Shown: positions 52,401 to 63,005, counted from the first letter of the stretch. The stretch: DNA of 64,000 bases from Candidatus Poseidoniaceae archaeon (GCA_028822845.1 JAPKCS010000003.1:1-64000), one strand, 5' to 3'. Numbers and translations: made by a program. Notes: generated by a model from the letters alone, not told the origin.

Positions 52401-55400
52401 TGGAACGGCAAAGTGTGAGTACCACCGAGGTTGTATCCGGTGCTGCTTCCTGCGCCATCGACGCTGAGATAGATGAGCACGTCACTGGTGGAGAGATCTT
52501 CACCGGTCAAACCGATGTAGAGGTCATCCCCTTCAATGTAGGTCACCATCATGTCGTTGGTACCGTCACCGCTCATTACACCAGGCATAGCGTAGCCAGA
52601 TGGATTGAGGGCGTTACCACCGTTCCAGTCAGCGTCCGATCCGTCAATGTTCATGACTTCAGGTTGGAAGTTCGTGGACACGTAGGATGCACGGGTTCCG
52701 TCAGTCGACTGAATGAGCATGCTCACTTCATTGGAAGGAGCAGTGGTCAAGTGGGTCGAGGTCATCGAGAACAGGTTCGCTTCGTCAATGGTAGCAGACG
52801 AGTCAACAATCAACTTCGAGGCGTCAATCGTGTTACCGATCGATGTCACGTAGGCGTTCGTGCCAGCGTTGATTTGGTTTGTAGCAGCGGACCAGGTCAT
52901 GTTTTCGACAGTTCCTTGCGATTCCACGACTTCAAGAGCAGTGATTGCATCAACCGTACCACCGTCCCAGCGGAACGGAGAGTTTTCGACATACATGCCA
53001 ACAAGTCCAGAGGCGTTCATTGGGTAAACCCACACATCGTCGCTGTCGACGACATACAGACCGGTTCCAGTTGCGCCACCATCCACGTTAGCGGTGATTG
53101 CGCTCACGGTTGCGTCATCCACGTAGACACCGTAGGAATCTCCTGTGATGGAAGCGTCACCAGTGAGGTAGAGAGCACCGCTCGTCTTGGTCACACCAGT
53201 TTCGTATCCTGCCACAGTGGTTCCAGACAGAGTCAAGGAGTCACCATTTGCATCATCAGCGTCGATTCCGTTGGTGAGGGAAGTCCCGTCACCTATGAGG
53301 GAAGATCCAACATCGACAACGTCACAGTTGCTGATCACCATAGCGGCGTCAGACAGAGTCACGATGTTCCGAGCGGAGTTAATTTGAACTCCAGAACAGT
53401 CTTCCATAACGATACCTACAGCGTTTGGTGAAACACGGCCAGCTGACAATTCAATCGAATTGTCTGCAATAACTGGACCAGCGTAGCCACCTGCAGCACC
53501 GCCTTCAACCATGAAGACATCTGTACCACCGTCGCCGTAAGAATCGCTTAGGGCTAGGCTGTATGCTCCAGCAACACTGTAGCTCACCAATGGTGAGTAA
53601 TCTGCGTTGCTGGCGAAATTGTTGTAGCTGTCTGTTGTTCCATCAGGCTTTGTGATAACGATGGATGCTTCGTATCCCCAAGAATCAGTAGCAACATTCA
53701 CTGCCATGACCTTGCCAGTGGCAAGAGTCGCTGTGCAGCTAGCACTTGATCTGTAGGAGTACGAGCGGATCGTACATAGCGAGGTCGTAGGCGCTGGTGG
53801 GTTGGTCAACGAGTCAAGCACGATACCGCCGTCAGCATCGATCAACGTATTGTTGTCGATTTCACCATAACCGCCATTGATATCGATTCCAGCGTGAGCT
53901 GAATCGCCGGCACCGTTGATGTTGTTGCCTGAGACCGTGAAGTCTTCAGCACTCACCAGGTAGATACCGTTGGTCAATGTGTTGATCGTGTTGTCAGAGA
54001 TGACAAGACCATCGTGACCACCAGGGTATGCTGCAATTGCTCCATTGCTGGTGTCACCGGAATTGAAAGTGTTTCCAGTGATCAAAGCATTGTCAGCATC
54101 GCCGCTGCTGTAGAGCCAGACATCTGCAATTTCGCCACCATCGTTGAAGATGTTGTTCGAAATCGTGATGTTGTCTGCTCCAGTTACACCGTTGTGGTAA
54201 CTGTAGTAGGCTGCACGTTCAAGCATGATACCAACACCGCAGTTGTTGAAGGTGTTACCAGAGATGATTCCGCCGTCGCCACCAGATACCTGCATGCAGA
54301 TATCAGTGACTTGGATAGCGTTGTTCAACGAGGTATAACCCTTGTAGTGGGTGATGGTCGAGTTGGTAAGTGCTAGGGTTTCAACTTCCCAATTGTATTG
54401 GTTATTGTAATTGTATCCGTTCGCAATTTCAATCGTAGCGACGTTCGAGAAGATCGAATTGTTCGCAACGAATGTTGAGTACGAGTAGAAGTAATCACCG
54501 AATTGAATACCGTATGCTTCGTTGGTCGATGCATCAACGGCGATGCCATAAATGGCGGCGTCGTTCATGTAGATCTCAGACCCACCAGGGCTCTTGCTGT
54601 ACCAGCGTTGGTTACCGTAGTAATCATAGACACCAGTTCCAAGCAAAGTCGTTCCGTTGAAGTTGTAATCCGTACCACCGTTAAGGTAGATGTAAGGAAC
54701 GTCAACCATGACGACTTCGTTACCGAGGTCTTCCGCAATACCGCCGTAGTAACCGTATTCCTTCACAGTACCACCATCTCCGTCACTGAGCGTTCGGGAA
54801 CCAGAGGTCGAGAACGATCCTTCACAAGGTGCAACAGTCTGATATGCCGTGCTGGCAGAGTACCAGCAGACACGGTGTGCGATCTTGGTTGTCAAAGCAA
54901 CGGCTTCGGTGTTCCCTGCAGCATCGGTCAGCGTAGCGCCAACACTAGCGTATCGGAAATCAGCGACGTTGTTGGTGGCAGAAGTGTATGAATACGCAAC
55001 TTCTGCGACGGTCATCACTTTGTAACCAGCGAGGGATGGAATGTCCTTGCCGTTCGCATCGACGGTCGCTGTCACGAAGGTCAGATCGTTTGCAACTCCG
55101 TTGGCGTCCGTAAGCCCTGCACCTGCTGCGCCGCCATCGGCGTCGAGGAGGGTTACAGTAGCGGCTGCGACAGCTACGCTGTCAGCCGTGAGGCTCACAT
55201 CCAGAGTTCGCATCCGAGTGACAACACCAGATCCAGTAACATCGACGGAGTCGACATCAATGGTTCCTTCGATAAAGTCAACCATGGCACTTCCAGTAAG
55301 AACGATATCCTTTACGTTCCCCATGGTCATGTCAGTTAAAGTAAATTCGCCAGAACCAGCTGATTCGATACCGATCGCGTTGCTTGCGATCGACATGCCA

Positions 55401-58400
55401 GTCATCGTGACTGGATTATCGGTGTTTTGACCGTACTTGAATGCGGCTCCTGCGCTGTTGGTGACATCACCAGTGACATCTCCGTTGATGTCCTTAGTGT
55501 AGTAAACACCAGCAGAGGTTTGGCTGTCCAAATCAAGGTTAGCAAGTTCAACTGTACCGGATGCAGAACTACCGACGAGGACACCGTAGGTGCCGCCATC
55601 AACTTGCAATCCATCAATCGATGCAGCCGCTTGGCCCGTGATTTCGAGACCTGAGTCGACCGGGTTGGTCACTACGATGTTCTCGAGGACACCAGCAGCG
55701 TATCCGCCGCCGATTTCAATTCCGTTGTCCGCTCCAGTGATGGTTCCATCCTTGAAGAGAGGTGTACCTGATTCACGGACGTATTCTCCCAACTCTGCAG
55801 CGTTGTCGCTCGAACGAGCAACGAACTCCAGACGATCTTGGAAGTTGTCAGCACGGTTGTGCAGGACGTCAATGTACAGAGATACCTTGGAAATGTTGGT
55901 AGCCGAGATATCCACAGTAGGCATGGTCAAACGTGCTCCTTGGCCAGGACTCATGTAGTATGAGTAGGCGTAATCAAGGCAAACGTTGTACGAGGATGGG
56001 TATCCGCCACCATAGCCTTCAGGAGGCGTGAATGGTCCATTGGTTCCACCATGGTATGAGGTGTAGTAGTAACCCCAGTAGTGGTACGGGTACGCTGCGT
56101 AGGAACCGGTTGGGCTAACGCCGTCGATTCCTTCCCAGTCAAATCCAAACTCATCTGGTGCATAGTAGTAGCCTGGGTATCCAGGGTTCGACTGTGGGCC
56201 ACCAGGCCAGTAGTTGTGCATGTAGTAGAAGTACCCCTCGAAGTTCGATCCGTATCCTGGACCGTACGAGTAACCATAGTAGTTACACGACCAACTTGGG
56301 ACACCACCGGTTGCACCTGTAGCGTAGGTAGCGGTATCACCGGTACCTGAAGCTGGATCAGCAGCACCGTATGGATAGTAACCGGTATCAGAGGATTGGG
56401 TGATGTTCCAAGCGTTTCCGCTGTCGTCTTCCAATTCAATGTTGTAGCGATCAGTGATCATGTAGTACTTGCTGGTAGCGTAGTTGTATGTTGGGTGAGC
56501 GTTTCCGCCACCGTAGATACTGTTCCAGCCAACTTGCAAGTAGTCATCACCGATGTAGGTCGACAAGTCGATCTTGTAGGTCTTCCATCCAGTGTTTTCA
56601 CCGCTGAGCAAAGTGCTGCGGTAAACAGTAGGAAGAGACATACCGCCGTAGATGTCAACACCAACGGTGTTGTCAGTAGCGGTGAATCCGTCAACTTGTG
56701 GAGCACCGTTGTAGGATTGGATACCCACAGCGGCGTTCTTCACGATTACGTTTTCGATGCTACCACCGGATGCTTCGACCCAAAGAGCCGTTCCAGTTTG
56801 TCCAGTGTTGATGATGCTTGAATCTGCGATGTTCACAGTTCCGCCGTTCACCATGACAGTAGCCATATCAGCGTATGATGCAGTTGCACCAAACACTGTA
56901 CCGCTGTTGCTCATGATGAAAGTAGCACCAGGTCCTACAAAGAGAGCGGCACCAGTCGTGGAGTCTTGAGCGACGTCACGAAGGGTTCCACCATCAAGAT
57001 TGAGAGTTCCATCTTGGATGTCGATGTGGAGTCCATAGGTGCTCGAAATAGCCTTCACTGCGCCAACTTGACCGGTGTCAGGAGACACGGTCACCTTGAG
57101 CGAACCACCGTCACTGATTGTTAGGACAGGAGACGATGTAGCTGTGCTCTTCACCTTTAGAACGGATCCGAGAAGGACGATGTTGCATCCATCAAGCGTC
57201 AGGTCTGCAGCCAAGGTCATTGGCGTGCTGTCGAACACATATGCGTTCAGTGTTGGGTTGTATGTTGTTGCAAGGGTCGTGTTAGCTGCGATCCATGCAC
57301 AGTCCATACCAGCTGCGTCGAATTCCACTGGAGCGGGTTCGAGGAGGAGGTCAATCGTGTCTCCAACGGTGTAGGTACCATCTGTAGGGTACCATGAATC
57401 CGTGTAGAGGGTTTCGTTTTGACCTGCTGCACCGAATGCTCGCAAGTTGTGGTCGTCGTATGCATTACCTGATTCATCAGATGTGATGACCCAGACAGTT
57501 GCTTCACCAGTAGCATCGGTGACGTGGGATCCAACTTCAAAGAGTTCGGAACCCGATCCATCAACGAGAGTAGCGGTGACGTAGTGACCTGATTTATAAA
57601 TCACAGAAGCGACACCGTTGACCAAAGCATTACGGTAGGTGAAAGCGCTCGCAAGACCGCCGTACCAAACTTCCGAAGAGGAAGAGGCCGTAACCTTGCC
57701 ATCAGCACCAGCATAAGGTGAGGTAGCTCCATCCACGAGAACCTGGATGAGGCGAACATCAGAGTTGGTGTCTGCGTAAGCAAAGTCAGCAAGTCCAGTA
57801 CCGGACGTTGTAACATCTGTCACACCGATGGTAACATCAGAGTAGCGTGCGTAAACCATTGGGGTCACGGTATCGCTGTGGCTGAAGTCTCCGTCTTCGA
57901 GTGTAACCGTGTTCGCTGCGATGGAACAGCCGTTGGAGCTGAGCGCATCTGCAGTAACCGACAACATGTGGACATTCCAACCGCAACCGCTCACCGAAAT
58001 GGTGGTGGCAACGAGGTTTTCCATAGAGACGAGCGTTGAAGTGATCGCGTTTCCAGTCATGGAGAAGGTCCCCATGGTCATGCTGTCAAAGGTACCAGGT
58101 TGAACGCGGGTCATGACGGTGTTACCAACGGTAACGTCATCGAAGACTGCGTTGTCAGCGGATGGCCCGTTACCGGTGCTGGATGTGCCACCAGGGGTGA
58201 TCATCATCATAGCGGTTCCGAAGTCCACTGTGTTCATCGAGATAGCGTCCATTGCTTCGATTGAAACCGTAGCATAGTCATCTGCGTCGAAGTTGAACAA
58301 AGTAACTTCACTGCCGCTGCCTGCTGCGGAACTGAATGCAGTTCCAGTAGCGATGGTGCCACCGCCAGGGAGAGAAGCGGTGGTTGTAGCGGTCACGTTG

Positions 58401-61400
58401 CTGACAGTCACGGATGCGAAGTCGACATCGATGAGGTTGACGTATGCGTTTTGCACGGTAGTGTTCTCAAGGAAGAGAGAACCACCAGTCGAACCAGCTA
58501 CGTTGACGATTGCTCCACCTGCGGCTGAGCCGAGTGTGTTACAATCTTTCATGACACCTTCAGTTAGGGTAGCAACTGTGTCTGCTGCAAAGTCGAAACA
58601 CGACGAGGAAGCCCCATCGACGTTGAAGTTGCTCATGGACACAACTGTGCCTAGCCCGCTTCCGTGAGTGAAAGCAGAACCGACATTGGTGAACGTCACA
58701 TGATCCATCGTGAAGTTACCAACGTTCGAGTTGGTGCTCGGCGAGGAACCGTGGCGTGAACCAGCGGCAATTGCAGCGTCTGTTGTGTTCTTGAAGTCAA
58801 CATAGTTGAAGACGTGTCGATCATCGGTGTCAGCGGCGCAAGCACCGGTGAAAGCCATTCCTTTCCATTCAATAGGGTTTAGTGGTGTTCCATCAAGACC
58901 CTCGAAGAGGATGTGGTCGGTGCTGTTACCGTTGAGCGTCATCTTGTCGCATGTTCCGTCAAAGGAGATTCCTTTGCCTTCTGCGACTTGAATAATAACA
59001 CCTGGTTGGATCGTCAAATCAGCCGAAATGGTGAGGTAGTCGCCACTTGGGTTGACTCGAATTGGGCTGTCGGTGATGTCCCAAGTCGTATCTTGAGTGA
59101 TGTCCGAGGTGACGTCCGTACCCTTACCTTCGAAAGGCATGGTTCGGTAGTAAACACCACAATCCATGGAGGAGCTCTGGTAGCAATAGTATGTGCCGTA
59201 GTACGAGTAGTATGGTGCAATCGTACCTGCTCGAGCGAAGGAGCTCGCTGTGGTAGGCAACTGAGGCATGTTTCCATACCACGTGGTCATACTGCGAACC
59301 AATGCCGTGGAACCGGTGCTTACGAAGTGCATGTTTCCATGCCGTCCGAGGTTGATCCGGTCGTTAGCGTCGGTGTAGTTGTAGTCCGTACCAAAGTAGG
59401 TGAAGTTGAATCCTTCTGGCATAGCAATGTTATCAGCACACTTGTTGGCCCATGTGTTCCAGTAGTAGCTGGAGGAACAGTAGTAACCAGATGGGTTTCC
59501 ACCGGATGAACCCATGATGTCAGATGCATCAGCGTTCACTAAGCCAGTGAGTCCACGGTCAAACGTCTCGTAGCCGCTACCGGTCGAACTGGTCGCAATT
59601 CGGTAGTTGGCTGGGTGAGGGTTTGTTCCGGTGATGTATTGCGTACTGGTACGATGTCGGATGGTTTGTCCCATGGTTCGGGTTTGATCCATGAAACCTA
59701 CGGTTGCGGCATCGTACGAGTTGGTACAAGCATCGTCGTACTTGAATTCAATTTCGTTTGTCACGTCATAGAAGACAGCTTGGTAAGTACAGGTGTCCGT
59801 TGTGGAGTAACCCATATCTCGCCATTCGACGATAAACATCTTGTTTGGATCACCAACAGAGAAGGTCTCGGTCGTGGTTGTCTTTGTGTTGACAGCGACT
59901 GTTGAAACGTCTTGTGCCTTGAGGTAGTACTCAACAGAGTCGCCACGTTCAAGATCTTCGACGTTAGCAGACCAGTCACATGATGACAAAACACATTGTG
60001 CACGTGTCGAGCCAGACTCTTGAGTCATGACAACAGCGGTCCAGGAACCAGCGGAGCCGCCATCAGGCGTCACGCGGTAGTAGGCTGTTGGGCCGACACC
60101 AGCAGATGTGCTGACGTTGAGTCCTGCAGGTGGGTCGCCACCGTCAGAGAGGCTCGCTGTGATCGTTCGGTCCTTGCTGTGGGAATCAGCAAGAGCGGAA
60201 TGGGTGAATACAGGTGCGAACGTATCAGGCGTTGGTGCGACGTTACCGATCTTGTAGGTGACATCACCAGTAGAGGCGATGCGGCCGTAATAGCCCATAC
60301 CGAGTGCAAACCCGCTCCACTTGTAAGAGGTGACACCGGAGTATGCACCTGCATAGTAGTAAGCCGGAGAGCAAGCGTCTCGGGAACTGTAAGGGCTGCG
60401 GAAGAAGTGAGTGAAACCATTGCTGGTCACGCACAAACGGTTCGCATTCGTTCCAGCGCCGCCAGTTTCGTTTCCGAAACCAAACTTACCAAACATACCA
60501 CCGTAGTCAGAACCGAGGGTGATTTTGTAGGCGTTGGTGTAACCGTAGCTCGTACTGGAGTCAGCGGAAGTACCGCCAGACACTGCGCTGTCGATGGAGG
60601 TCGAGGAACCGATACCAACCATTGCAAAGGAATCGCTTACACTGTCGTAAAGGAACATTAGGTTCATTCCAGGTCCGTCAGCTGCAGAGATGGTAAGATA
60701 ACCACCATCGTCCTTGTGCAGTAAATCAATGTTCGATCGGGTACCACCGGTACCTTGGGAACCGGAAGATGCAGTGGTCGTGTGCTGCGCAACCCAGTTG
60801 CCGTAGAAGTAGTAGGATGACGAGTAGAAGCAAGAGCTGCTACCTGTTCCACAGGACGAAGTGTCGAATTCGAAGTAGAATTCATCGCTGCCGTCGAAGT
60901 GAGTCATCTGTCGGTCGAAGAATTGGGCTGCACTTGGCGAATAATAGTTCGCTGCGTGGACATCAGTTGTCAACACAGTGAGTTTCTTATCCTCGCCTGC
61001 ATCTGTAACATCCTCTACAGCGAAGTAGTAGGGTGTTGGTGCAGTTTGAGAGCCTGTGAGCACTGGATCGTATCCAACGTTGGCACCGCCAGCGGTGTTG
61101 AGATCCTGGAACTTCCAGTAATACTGGACATAGTCACCTGCTGCGATCGTTCCAGTTGCTGCCTTGAATTGGCATTCAGAGCTGGACGAGGCACATGTAC
61201 CGATGCTTGTAGCAGTCACACTGGTGTAAGTTCCATTGTTGAGTGCATAGTTAAGCGTTGGTGCGTTAGCAGTAGTGGTGTCAATTCCTGACATATCGGT
61301 AATGGTCGTGAAGAAGGTGCGAGCGCCTTCGACGTACGATGTTAGTCCCGAGTAAGGTACGAATCCAGACAATGGAGCGTCTGTGTCCGAGCCGCCAGAA

Positions 61401-62998
61401 TAAACAACCTGAATCCAGGAGTTCGATGAACCACCGGAGTAAGTTCGCTCATAAACGTAGCCCGTAGCGGTCGTACGCTGTCCGATAGCGACTGTGTCTG
61501 AGTTTGTTTGAGCAGCCGTGATGTATCCTGAAGATGTACCTGAAGCACATGTGGCTGCAGTGGTACAGAAGTTGGTTGTGTACATGCCACCGGAGTATGA
61601 TCCGAGGGTGTGAGTACCTGCTGCGGCACTGTTCCAGATGGATCGAATAATTCCACGCCCGTTCGCAGTGTTGTAAGCAGATCCAGTAATGATTTTGCTG
61701 GTCGGCATAGCGCCAGAGCACGTAGCAGTCGGAATGGTATGGGTGTACGAAGACATGGAAGCTGTTCCACAGTCTTCCAGGACCGCCGCAGTGATCACCT
61801 TGCTGTTAGAGCCACTTTTGTAGCTGTAAGTCTGCTTGTGACTGATGGAATCAACCGTTGCGCCAGTTGGAAGTGCATTGGAAGAACTGAATGTATATCG
61901 TTGCCAAGACATGTAACGCATCGATCCGTAATAACTGTAAGTATAACGGTAAGAATTGCTGTAGCAGTTTCGATAGTATCGGTAACAGTATCCACCAGCG
62001 TTGCTGTAGACCTTGATGGTTGGGTCGATAGCAAGCGGGAACACACGGTCATCAGACATCAACCAATCTGCTTCCACTGCGGTCGTGATGACCACTTGTG
62101 GACCGAAGACCTGGATGAAGAATGTGGCCATGTATGGCCCTTCTGAACCCTCTTCAATTACGACAGGAACGGGGATCTCAGCAAGGAGTTCGCCTGTTTC
62201 CATGTGGCGGATTTCAAGGGATTCTTGAGTTTGAGTCATCTCTTCACCGAGCATTGTATCGCCGAGGTAAAGTGCATAGCCTGAAGGAATTTGCATTGTT
62301 TCAGATAGACCGAACCAAGCTGCATTTGGCTCAAGAACAGGTCGCTCGCGGATGACGAGGTTCTGCTTGAGTTGTGTCGACTCGACTGTGTAGTCAAGGT
62401 CGAAACCTTCTGCAATTGGGTACCTTAGGACGTTGCCACCTACGGTCACGCCTTCTTCCGAAGGAGCGACGTGGTACGGCTGTGGCGCAGTGCCAGTTTC
62501 GTCCAAGGTCACGATCATTGGTGCGATTCCAGTGATGATTGGGTCAACAAATTGGTTCGGTTGAACCGCAACACCGTAAGCCATTTCAGGAGCGAAATGG
62601 GTTCCGAAGCTGTTTTCTGTTACTTCCCAACCGTTGGATGTAGCGACGACATTCAAATCAATGTCTTGCCATGCACCACTGTCCGCCATGAAGTGGACTG
62701 GCGTAGCGTGATTTAGCTGCGCAAATTTGCCATCTTCTGTGACGTAGGTCTTGGTCGTTTGGTCTCTCATGCCGATCAGTTCATCGGATGGTTCATATTC
62801 GTAATCAGTCTTAACAGCTTCTGGCAGTGCAAAGAAATCTTTCTCTGCTGTGGTGTTTGAATCAACAAACTCCACGTCACTTGCGTTGTTATCGACGAAC
62901 CCAGCCATAGGCATGAGGGCCATCAAAGCGCACAACAAAAGTGCGATGCCAATGCCGCTGAAGACTGACGTTTTCTTGGTATTCTTATTTCCCAACAT
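49442..62998 (-). CDS. Giant surface protein (4518 residues) with C-terminal archaeal pilin domain
   Basis: Signal peptide at 1-35. An N-terminal region with WLMSDDRVFPLAIDPT and a Tyr/Cys/Arg-rich patch (about 330-370) resembles the entry to DNRLRE/CBM96 domains. A long middle (about 1300-3280) is parallel beta-helix, with repeats such as ITISNNIFNDGGEI and NALITGNTFNSGDTS. A Tyr/Gly-rich segment lies at about 2236-2350. A DOMON/CBM9-like domain (about 3453-3590, DADWNGGN and ISIPFSRMG) and cadherin-like repeats (near 3700-3806) follow. Helix 1 at 4299-4321 is followed by Arg-Arg and an acidic loop, then VDDNAAVSPVIATILMVAIT at 4337-4356, the archaeal type IV pilin signature, and a pilin-like beta head to the end. 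An in-frame ATG at 49993 directly precedes this. No enzyme role is evident. Confidence 0.92.
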   Translation of the reverse strand: MLGNKNTKKTSVFSGIGIALLLCALMALMPMAGFVDNNASDVEFVDSNTTAEKDFFALPEAVKTDYEYEPSDELIGMRDQTTKTYVTEDGKFAQLNHATPVHFMADSGAWQDIDLNVVATSNGWEVTENSFGTHFAPEMAYGVAVQPNQFVDPIITGIAPMIVTLDETGTAPQPYHVAPSEEGVTVGGNVLRYPIAEGFDLDYTVESTQLKQNLVIRERPVLEPNAAWFGLSETMQIPSGYALYLGDTMLGEEMTQTQESLEIRHMETGELLAEIPVPVVIEEGSEGPYMATFFIQVFGPQVVITTAVEADWLMSDDRVFPLAIDPTIKVYSNAGGYCYRYYRNCYSNSYRYTYSYYGSMRYMSWQRYTFSSSNALPTGATVDSISHKQTYSYKSGSNSKVITAAVLEDCGTASMSSYTHTIPTATCSGAMPTSKIITGSAYNTANGRGIIRSIWNSAAAGTHTLGSYSGGMYTTNFCTTAATCASGTSSGYITAAQTNSDTVAIGQRTTATGYVYERTYSGGSSNSWIQVVYSGGSDTDAPLSGFVPYSGLTSYVEGARTFFTTITDMSGIDTTTANAPTLNYALNNGTYTSVTATSIGTCASSSSECQFKAATGTIAAGDYVQYYWKFQDLNTAGGANVGYDPVLTGSQTAPTPYYFAVEDVTDAGEDKKLTVLTTDVHAANYYSPSAAQFFDRQMTHFDGSDEFYFEFDTSSCGTGSSSCFYSSSYYFYGNWVAQHTTTASSGSQGTGGTRSNIDLLHKDDGGYLTISAADGPGMNLMFLYDSVSDSFAMVGIGSSTSIDSAVSGGTSADSSTSYGYTNAYKITLGSDYGGMFGKFGFGNETGGAGTNANRLCVTSNGFTHFFRSPYSSRDACSPAYYYAGAYSGVTSYKWSGFALGMGYYGRIASTGDVTYKIGNVAPTPDTFAPVFTHSALADSHSKDRTITASLSDGGDPPAGLNVSTSAGVGPTAYYRVTPDGGSAGSWTAVVMTQESGSTRAQCVLSSCDWSANVEDLERGDSVEYYLKAQDVSTVAVNTKTTTTETFSVGDPNKMFIVEWRDMGYSTTDTCTYQAVFYDVTNEIEFKYDDACTNSYDAATVGFMDQTRTMGQTIRHRTSTQYITGTNPHPANYRIATSSTGSGYETFDRGLTGLVNADASDIMGSSGGNPSGYYCSSSYYWNTWANKCADNIAMPEGFNFTYFGTDYNYTDANDRINLGRHGNMHFVSTGSTALVRSMTTWYGNMPQLPTTASSFARAGTIAPYYSYYGTYYCYQSSSMDCGVYYRTMPFEGKGTDVTSDITQDTTWDITDSPIRVNPSGDYLTISADLTIQPGVIIQVAEGKGISFDGTCDKMTLNGNSTDHILFEGLDGTPLNPIEWKGMAFTGACAADTDDRHVFNYVDFKNTTDAAIAAGSRHGSSPSTNSNVGNFTMDHVTFTNVGSAFTHGSGLGTVVSMSNFNVDGASSSCFDFAADTVATLTEGVMKDCNTLGSAAGGAIVNVAGSTGGSLFLENTTVQNAYVNLIDVDFASVTVSNVTATTTASLPGGGTIATGTAFSSAAGSGSEVTLFNFDADDYATVSIEAMDAISMNTVDFGTAMMMITPGGTSSTGNGPSADNAVFDDVTVGNTVMTRVQPGTFDSMTMGTFSMTGNAITSTLVSMENLVATTISVSGCGWNVHMLSVTADALSSNGCSIAANTVTLEDGDFSHSDTVTPMVYARYSDVTIGVTDVTTSGTGLADFAYADTNSDVRLIQVLVDGATSPYAGADGKVTASSSSEVWYGGLASAFTYRNALVNGVASVIYKSGHYVTATLVDGSGSELFEVGSHVTDATGEATVWVITSDESGNAYDDHNLRAFGAAGQNETLYTDSWYPTDGTYTVGDTIDLLLEPAPVEFDAAGMDCAWIAANTTLATTYNPTLNAYVFDSTPMTLAADLTLDGCNIVLLGSVLKVKSTATSSPVLTISDGGSLKVTVSPDTGQVGAVKAISSTYGLHIDIQDGTLNLDGGTLRDVAQDSTTGAALFVGPGATFIMSNSGTVFGATASYADMATVMVNGGTVNIADSSIINTGQTGTALWVEASGGSIENVIVKNAAVGIQSYNGAPQVDGFTATDNTVGVDIYGGMSLPTVYRSTLLSGENTGWKTYKIDLSTYIGDDYLQVGWNSIYGGGNAHPTYNYATSKYYMITDRYNIELEDDSGNAWNITQSSDTGYYPYGAADPASGTGDTATYATGATGGVPSWSCNYYGYSYGPGYGSNFEGYFYYMHNYWPGGPQSNPGYPGYYYAPDEFGFDWEGIDGVSPTGSYAAYPYHYWGYYYTSYHGGTNGPFTPPEGYGGGYPSSYNVCLDYAYSYYMSPGQGARLTMPTVDISATNISKVSLYIDVLHNRADNFQDRLEFVARSSDNAAELGEYVRESGTPLFKDGTITGADNGIEIGGGYAAGVLENIVVTNPVDSGLEITGQAAASIDGLQVDGGTYGVLVGSSASGTVELANLDLDSQTSAGVYYTKDINGDVTGDVTNSAGAAFKYGQNTDNPVTMTGMSIASNAIGIESAGSGEFTLTDMTMGNVKDIVLTGSAMVDFIEGTIDVDSVDVTGSGVVTRMRTLDVSLTADSVAVAAATVTLLDADGGAAGAGLTDANGVANDLTFVTATVDANGKDIPSLAGYKVMTVAEVAYSYTSATNNVADFRYASVGATLTDAAGNTEAVALTTKIAHRVCWYSASTAYQTVAPCEGSFSTSGSRTLSDGDGGTVKEYGYYGGIAEDLGNEVVMVDVPYIYLNGGTDYNFNGTTLLGTGVYDYYGNQRWYSKSPGGSEIYMNDAAIYGIAVDASTNEAYGIQFGDYFYSYSTFVANNSIFSNVATIEIANGYNYNNQYNWEVETLALTNSTITHYKGYTSLNNAIQVTDICMQVSGGDGGIISGNTFNNCGVGIMLERAAYYSYHNGVTGADNITISNNIFNDGGEIADVWLYSSGDADNALITGNTFNSGDTSNGAIAAYPGGHDGLVISDNTINTLTNGIYLVSAEDFTVSGNNINGAGDSAHAGIDINGGYGEIDNNTLIDADGGIVLDSLTNPPAPTTSLCTIRSYSYRSSASCTATLATGKVMAVNVATDSWGYEASIVITKPDGTTDSYNNFASNADYSPLVSYSVAGAYSLALSDSYGDGGTDVFMVEGGAAGGYAGPVIADNSIELSAGRVSPNAVGIVMEDCSGVQINSARNIVTLSDAAMVISNCDVVDVGSSLIGDGTSLTNGIDADDANGDSLTLSGTTVAGYETGVTKTSGALYLTGDASITGDSYGVYVDDATVSAITANVDGGATGTGLYVVDSDDVWVYPMNASGLVGMYVENSPFRWDGGTVDAITALEVVESQGTVENMTWSAATNQINAGTNAYVTSIGNTIDASKLIVDSSATIDEANLFSMTSTHLTTAPSNEVSMLIQSTDGTRASYVSTNFQPEVMNIDGSDADWNGGNALNPSGYAMPGVMSGDGTNDMMVTYIEGDDLYIGLTGEDLSTSDVLIYLSVDGAGSSTGYNLGGTHTLPFQANYVLWADSESSYGLYSYGFLGWGQSSLSNAAVDVDFSGNLAEISIPFSRMGGTPDQIDIVAIVQGENTADVSTVHPTQTIDSSNTLQSFTEYMTVELTHDDLSTGAIADEVLVYRSYKGSNTPSLAKNYDVMIKTEADCAYDWATQVDVSLATNVNLNLDMARACPVIQTTLADIVVDEDSGAYTFSLTDLADDVQDVEATLAWVSTSGNIVAFDDVLVDWAQTGHSVTITPLDDQFGTMSYEFTVTDSNGLTDTKNISFEVTNVNDAPVICNVIDSDCMPLISQDDIYTNILAEGFGVHSKYLGNVSNASSSYIRDMANEQSPVRQAYDWDASVPSDCIAFGVEVNENNTLVITENVNNELGGTCTVTLTLADNAAANSEATPYDVDFSVAPVNDAPVIPTWDRQNGTVMEAANGSIPAAPWQISLMEDDLSSANLTYDLSTVMTDVDHNLSDLTWTVAPTDQCTYTNYFTTTIVVDQLVFTLIPDATTNAKDWEIDYLNDNGIHQIGPSGSEFCKIRLVLEDTATAPSYVPNYDTTLMPIAAYQQGQDDIEIGVRVENVREQVADYYFDGLSGFSFNGVTNIMTGTYVPVTVKVGAGGDEGPFTYDHMLAVTFHSDGHTEDEQTRFYTVPSYGTIVEFDELVYITKDTSNVWVEMDVVTCLNNPCDLTAASSDRFQTDDPASHRANNNGIQGADWSKPGQYGSNATQTSERRPLLEDSNWCNNRMTSLENGSVCNHANQPPSNFEATGQSLPSVVRTIGASSVPSFAPSIVVVSLTGLFVSALAFSSRRADDEDEVAVTMVDDNAAVSPVIATILMVAITVVLSGVIYVWASSLAETDVKGVPRVTFDIEDIDGFDADTGHWRITVQSSETDLATQAVVLRVIYTDGDGNTAIVEANMADTNGVYGFNPDNSDEFITFVDQVNKEGSDSVSTFNTGDTIFVRTHAADGTPLEDVTITLSYAPSVGQGALLRSWSGLSYDLKA

Positions 62999-63005
62999 GT
63001 GTCAT

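Noticed and set aside
52325-53431. 368-residue plus-strand open frame inside the giant gene
   Set aside because: Antisense shadow with Val/His/Ser/Arg-rich composition caused by the skewed codon use of the minus-strand gene. No motif seen.
49442-62998. Frameshift or assembly fusion making the giant ORF
   Set aside because: The frame is open throughout, codon use does not change abruptly, and the order signal peptide, ectodomain, helix 1, basic residues, helix 2 makes topological sense. A true fusion is the simpler reading, although a merged pair of ancestral genes remains possible.
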